Source: Chroococcidiopsidaceae cyanobacterium YX2bin18 (lineage in GTDB: Bacteria; Cyanobacteriota; Cyanobacteriia; Cyanobacteriales; Chroococcidiopsidaceae). Taken from it: a DNA stretch of 32,253 nt. Positions 28,555 through 32,253 of this stretch are shown here, piece by piece. The DNA lies in NCBI GenBank assembly GCA_030446505.1, contig JAUJND010000047.1:1-32253 (forward strand). The letters are read 5' to 3'. The first letter of the stretch is position 1; each line of letters begins with the position of its first letter. Made by a program: the position numbers and the translations under genes. The notes under the pieces are model-generated. The model was not told where the DNA came from. It ran no database searches and was given only the letters and a program-made list of their open reading frames with translations.

Positions 28555-28892
28555 TAGAAGATTCATTACGACCGCTGATGTATCTCTGACAACTAGCGAT
28601 AGCTAAGAGGATACCTGGTTGAAAGGGCAAGGTGTTAGCCATTGAAACTGATTGCCAGGGCGTAAGCCCAATAATACTCATCCATCCTGCTTCTTTTGCA
28701 CACAATCCTATTCATCACTACCGGTTGAAGTAATTTTTTTTCAAGTCATAGGAAATTTGCATAAGTAAGTGAAACCAGACCGATGAAATATGTAAAAGCA
28801 CTCAAAATAATTTCCATTCTGCTATAGCAACACAACATGAACGTAACGCACCCACTACAAAGCTTCAAGATTCAACCGTTTTCTGGCTTAAA
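28555..28892. other. Gene-free interval
   Basis: This is about 340 nt between the integrase remnant and the kinase remnant, AT-rich with a run of eight T near 28734. A 66-codon minus-strand ORF here (ending in the integrase) resembles nothing I know. No RNA gene or repeat was seen. Confidence 0.35.
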
Positions 28893-29770
28893 GCTTTGCA
28901 GCCAGAGTAGTCAGCCGTCAGCCAGTATCTGTAGCAGAAAGTACGACTCTACTAGGCAAGCTACTAGACGGGCGTTACCAGGTTGTGCAAGTTTTAGGTG
29001 CTAGGGGATTCAGTCAAACCTACCTCGCCAAAGACATCCATAAACCAAGTAACCCTTAATTTGTGCTGGTCAAACACTTCAAACCTGCTAGTAGCGATCC
29101 TAGCTTTTACGAACTGCTCAACGCTCCATCAGAAGAAATTCTAGAGAAACTCGGTCACAACAACCAAATTCCTCGCTATTGGCTTACTTTGAAGAGGAGC
29201 AAAATTTTTACCCGATACAGGAGTATATTGAAGGTCAACCACTCAGTGCTAAATGCAGCCTGGCTACTGCTGGTCGGAAAGCCGTCATTCAACGCTGCAA
29301 CAGTTGATCTCCTGGTGATACTATTCACACTAGTGGAGTGATCCATCGTGATATCAAACCTGACAATTTAATCCAACGGAAGCAGGACAATAAATTAGTT
29401 TTAATTGACTTTGGTAGCATTAAGCAAATTAGGAACTCAAACCTGTAACTCCTCAAGGTCATCAAAGTGCTACTATCCCCATTGTACCAAGGCTACATGG
29501 CAGCAGAGCAGGGACAGTGACCTTCCGCCTCCAGCAGCGACTCCTACGCACTCGGTATTATTAGCGTCCGCTAATAACTTCGATTAACTCCCACGCAATT
29601 TCAGCTAGATCCTGGGATACAGATGAGATTTGCTGGCAGCAACAGGCTAAAGTCAGTTCTGAGCTAGCCTCTTTCATCAGCAAACTAGTGTCCTACCACT
29701 TCAAAGATCAAGTACCAGTCAGCCATTAGCACTAGAAGTCTCCAGCCATTGACTAAACTTCAGCTCCAAA
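28893..29770 (+). pseudogene. Decayed serine/threonine protein kinase domain
   Basis: This is a Hanks-type kinase domain in pieces. The first frame reads LLDGRYQVVQVLGARGFSQT, then YLAKDIHKPSNP and a stop at 29057-29059. The G-loop is altered (LGARGF for LGxGGF). Next come KHFKPASSDPSFYELLNA (with the probable ATP lysine) and EILEKLGHNNQIPR. Near 29345 the catalytic loop [15 protein letters not shown] and [12 protein letters not shown] appear in another frame. Beyond 29560 the C-lobe reads DEICWQQQAKVSSELASFIS and KLVSYHFKD. There is no start codon in the opening frame and at least five shifts. It was probably the N-terminal part of the protein encoded next. Confidence 0.78.
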
Positions 29771-29861
29771 ACCTTCTAGGTATTCATTTAGCCAGGGTAT
29801 GGTAGGGGCCTTCAACAATTATCAACTCTTCTACCCTAGCGTCTCAGCTTTCCTGCTCTAA

Positions 29862-31571
29862 ACCACTCCACCACCCCCACCGACTCAACATATAGCACCT
29901 CCTCACATCCTACTGTCTCAGCTTCCTTCTTCAGAGCCTAATCAAAAAGCAGTTTTCTCTATTAATTCATCAGAGCAACCAATAGATTCCAAGAACAGAA
30001 GTTGGATTTGGGCTGGAATTGGAACAGGTTTAGCCTCTGCTGTGGCTCTATCGGCTGGAATTTCCTCTTTACCAGATAGTTCTAGCTCTGTGCGAAGTGT
30101 TTCTACAAATAGCTCTGCGCCAAGTGTTTCTACAAATAGCTCCGGAAAAAATGCTTCTGACAGAGGTGTCACATCACCACATAATTCCAATTCTTTGAGC
30201 AGCCCTCAGATAGAAAAATCATCTCAGACTAGTAATGCAGAAGCCTCCACGTCCAGGTCTAGCTTTACTGCTCCGAACATCTCTAGGTCAGTAAGAGAAC
30301 AGCCTCCTACTCTTCCTATAGAGAGACGACAAGTCATCGCAGCTACTACTAATCCTCCTGTTGAGCAGCCCCAGCTTAAGTTAGCAAGCGAACAGCCTTC
30401 TAGTCTTCCTATAGAAAGGCGACAAGTCATTGCAGCTACTGCTAATCCTTCTGTTGAGCAGCTCAAGCTAACCAAGACCCCTACCAATCTTTCAACTGAG
30501 AAATTAGAGGAAATAGCCACTATTGCTAAATTGTCTACTGAGAATCGCAAGCTAACCAAAGCTTCTGAAGCTTTGCTTGCCGAGCTTGAGTTGCTAAAAG
30601 TGATAGCCACCACCGCCCAGTCCTCTGCTGAGAAGCACAAGCTAACCAATACTTCTAAAGATGTATCTGCTGAACAGCCAGAGGTAATTGAAACCACTAC
30701 TAATCTTTCTCCTAAAAAGCTAGATAAGGCAAATACAACCCCTGTTAATTCCTCTACTGAGTGGGAGTCAAGGGTAATGGCAACCCGTACCCATCCGCCT
30801 ACTGAGAAGCAAGAAGAGGTAATGACGACTCCTACCAAGATGCCTAGTGAGTGGGAGTCAAGGGTAATGGCAACCCGTACCCATCCGCCTACTGAGAAGC
30901 AAGAAGAGGTAATGACAACGCCTGACGATCCCGCAACTGATTGGAAATCAAGGGTAATGGCAACCCGTACCCGTCCTTTTCAGGAGAAGCAAGAGGAACT
31001 AATGACAACTCCTGTTAATCCGCCTACCCAAGAAGAGCCAGAGTCATTACCAGATACAGAAGCTTTGCTTGCCAAGCTGCGAGAAAAAGTGGCACCTTCT
31101 TCTCATCCGTCTGCACAGGAATTAGAAACATCTCCAGATTTTGAAGATGTGCCTGCTGAGGAGCAAGAAAAAGTGGCACTTCCTTCCAACTTACCTGCTA
31201 AAACAAAACATTTTTTAGAATCTCTTCCTGAGGCAAGCAATACACCAGGAACACCTCTAAATGCTGAATTATCGCAGAACTCTCAACTCCATAGCACTCT
31301 CCCAAGTAATTCAAAGAATGCTCATTCCTCGGTCATTAGCCCTGATGGTCAGTTTCTCGCTGGTATCAGCACGAACAATACAATCAAAATTTGGAATATG
31401 CACACTGGAGAAGTATTGAGCACCCTCAAGGGAGACTCTAGTAAAGTTCAGTCTGTCGCTATTAGTCCTGATGGTCAAACTCTTGTCAGTGTCAGTGCAG
31501 ACAATACAATCAAAAATTGGAATTTGCATACCGGAGAACTGCTGAACACTTCCACAGATCATCTAGCATAG
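29862..31571 (+). pseudogene. Membrane-linker-WD40 half of the same kinase gene
   Basis: The frame is open from 29862 to TAG 31569-31571, but the first in-frame start candidate I note is GTG 30042. Residues before it include the helix WIWAGIGTGLASAVALSAGI, which fits the membrane segment of cyanobacterial kinase-WD40 proteins. A Ser/Thr/Pro/Glu-rich linker of about 400 residues follows, with internal repeats (LPIERRQVIAATTNP twice; a 30-residue unit three times). WD40 repeats start near 31330: SVISPDGQFLAGISTNNTIK, then IWNMHTGEVLSTLKGDSSKV, then a second unit. The third unit, HLA*SVSFNSSGETLVT, begins with TAG where TGG (Trp) is expected, a nonsense change. It may still be translated in part. 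Confidence 0.65.
30759..31028 (+). repeat. Three 90-bp tandem coding repeats
   Basis: Units start at 30759, 30849 and 30939, exactly 90 bp (30 codons) apart. Units 1 and 2 are identical over about 68 bp (GTGGGAGTCAAGGGTAATGG onward) and unit 3 is more diverged. Each encodes a form of EWESRVMATRTHPPTEKQEE. The spacing keeps the frame. Confidence 0.9.
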
Positions 31572-31633
31572 TCTGTCAGCTTTAACTCCAGTGGTGAAAC
31601 CTTAGTAACTCATACTCTTTGTTTACCAAAACT

Positions 31634-32253
31634 ATGTTAACCAAATCTGAAAAACTAGCTCAACGCATCCAAGAGATTCATGATTTTATTGCTAGTAGAA
31701 GCAGTCAAGATGTGTCATTTGCAGCAATTAGTCAAGAACTGGAAAAAATATCTAATGCCCTCAAGGTGGGAAAGCTCACAGTTCAAATTGTTAGTAATGA
31801 TCCTGCCTCTGCTCAAGCACTTCAGAACTTTCTTTACAATTGTAAAGCACTACCAGAGTTTTACCAATTCTATGTCACTACTCTGCCTAGTAAACCTGAG
31901 GAAGCTACACCAAAGTCGAGTGAGTTTCATCAATTGGTAGATTGTGATGTGTTGTGCCTAGTTGTTGAGTTGAAGCAGATACTCTCAAGTAGCGAACAAT
32001 GGTTTATTGAACAAGTTAGTAATACTCACGCTGTTAAACAATTTGTAGTGGTAGAAATACCAAATAATAATAGTCAGTTAGAGCAACTATCTCAAGCTAA
32101 CATGGCTGAAATTAAAGCCTGGATTCAAAGTCATAGCTCCGAGCCATCCATTGAGGTAATTACTTTATTTCTGTGTCCTTTTTACCCAATTGCTCAGGCA
32201 ACAGTGATTGATTCTAGTTTACAGAAGAAGCTCGATCAGTTTTGCAAAACTCT
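31634..32253 (+). CDS. Unidentified protein, 5' part, runs off the window
   Basis: From ATG 31634 the frame is open to the right edge (206 codons, no stop). The N-terminus MLTKSEKLAQRIQEIHDFIA looks helical. An alternating alpha/beta pattern follows: KLTVQIVSNDPASAQALQNF, VDCDVLCLVVELKQIL, EQWFIEQVSNTHAVKQFVVV, IEVITLFLCPFYPIAQ. The hydrophobic strands followed by helices and the phrase CDVLCLVVEL resemble a nucleotide-binding or GTPase-like fold, but no Walker A motif is present in this part. It begins inside the tail of the kinase-WD40 remnant. There is no clear ribosome site (AAAACT upstream). The family was not recognised. Confidence 0.6.
   Translation, partial: MLTKSEKLAQRIQEIHDFIASRSSQDVSFAAISQELEKISNALKVGKLTVQIVSNDPASAQALQNFLYNCKALPEFYQFYVTTLPSKPEEATPKSSEFHQLVDCDVLCLVVELKQILSSSEQWFIEQVSNTHAVKQFVVVEIPNNNSQLEQLSQANMAEIKAWIQSHSSEPSIEVITLFLCPFYPIAQATVIDSSLQKKLDQFCKT

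Noticed and set aside
30224-30838. 204-codon minus-strand open frame
   Set aside because: It is antisense to the repetitive linker. Its low-complexity Val/Ser composition mirrors the other strand.
30759-31028. Regular direct repeats as a CRISPR array
   Set aside because: The units are 90 bp, contiguous, in frame and coding. There are no unique spacers and no cas genes.

Overview
The window looks cyanobacterial. It carries many GCGATCGC (HIP1) octamers, an NDH-1MS CO2-uptake cluster (ndhF3-ndhD3-cupA and a probable cupS piece), a cyanobacterial GH100 neutral invertase, a type-2 NADH dehydrogenase, and IS6-family insertion sequences typical of filamentous or Chroococcidiopsis-like genomes. I cannot name the species.

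Left part (1-13151, plus strand): a sugar and redox block. Intact genes are a type-2 NAD(P)H dehydrogenase, a DUF417 membrane protein, a neutral invertase overlapping a glycogen-debranching-type glucosidase by 4 nt, an aquaporin-family channel, and a peroxiredoxin fused to a C-terminal cold-shock-like domain. Broken genes are an EgtD (ergothioneine methyltransferase) C-terminal remnant with a 142-bp tandem duplication, a GMC oxidoreductase with an internal deletion, a two-domain VOC protein, an SDR dehydrogenase, a small ORF, and a class-I pyridine nucleotide-disulfide reductase. The theme is glucose release and oxidation, water or solute flux, and redox defence.

Middle part (13320-25331): a remnant of an IS21 helper gene (istB) is cut by a degenerate IS6-family copy (A), which is cut by a second IS6 copy (B). 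Then, on the minus strand, comes an inorganic-carbon block. In transcription order it is sensor kinase, OmpR-type regulator, single-domain regulator, SulP anion transporter, ndhF3, ndhD3, cupA and a truncated probable cupS. IS6 copies B and C lie in opposite orientation at its two ends. Two closely similar palindromic sites, one extended by 11-bp direct repeats, lie upstream of sulP and of the single-domain regulator and are candidate binding sites for the regulator next door.

Right part (25332-32253): an intact xylulokinase, a gene tail cut by a fourth, heavily eroded IS6 copy (D), a tyrosine-recombinase remnant, a decayed serine/threonine kinase-WD40 gene whose linker holds three 90-bp repeats, and an unidentified gene running off the window.

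A general caution: single-base indels cluster at 8.35-11.45, 13.6-15.0, 17.46-20.35 and 27.3-29.8 kb and hit unrelated genes, while the stretches between are clean. Some of this may be sequence or assembly error, so genes called pseudogene there may be intact in the organism.
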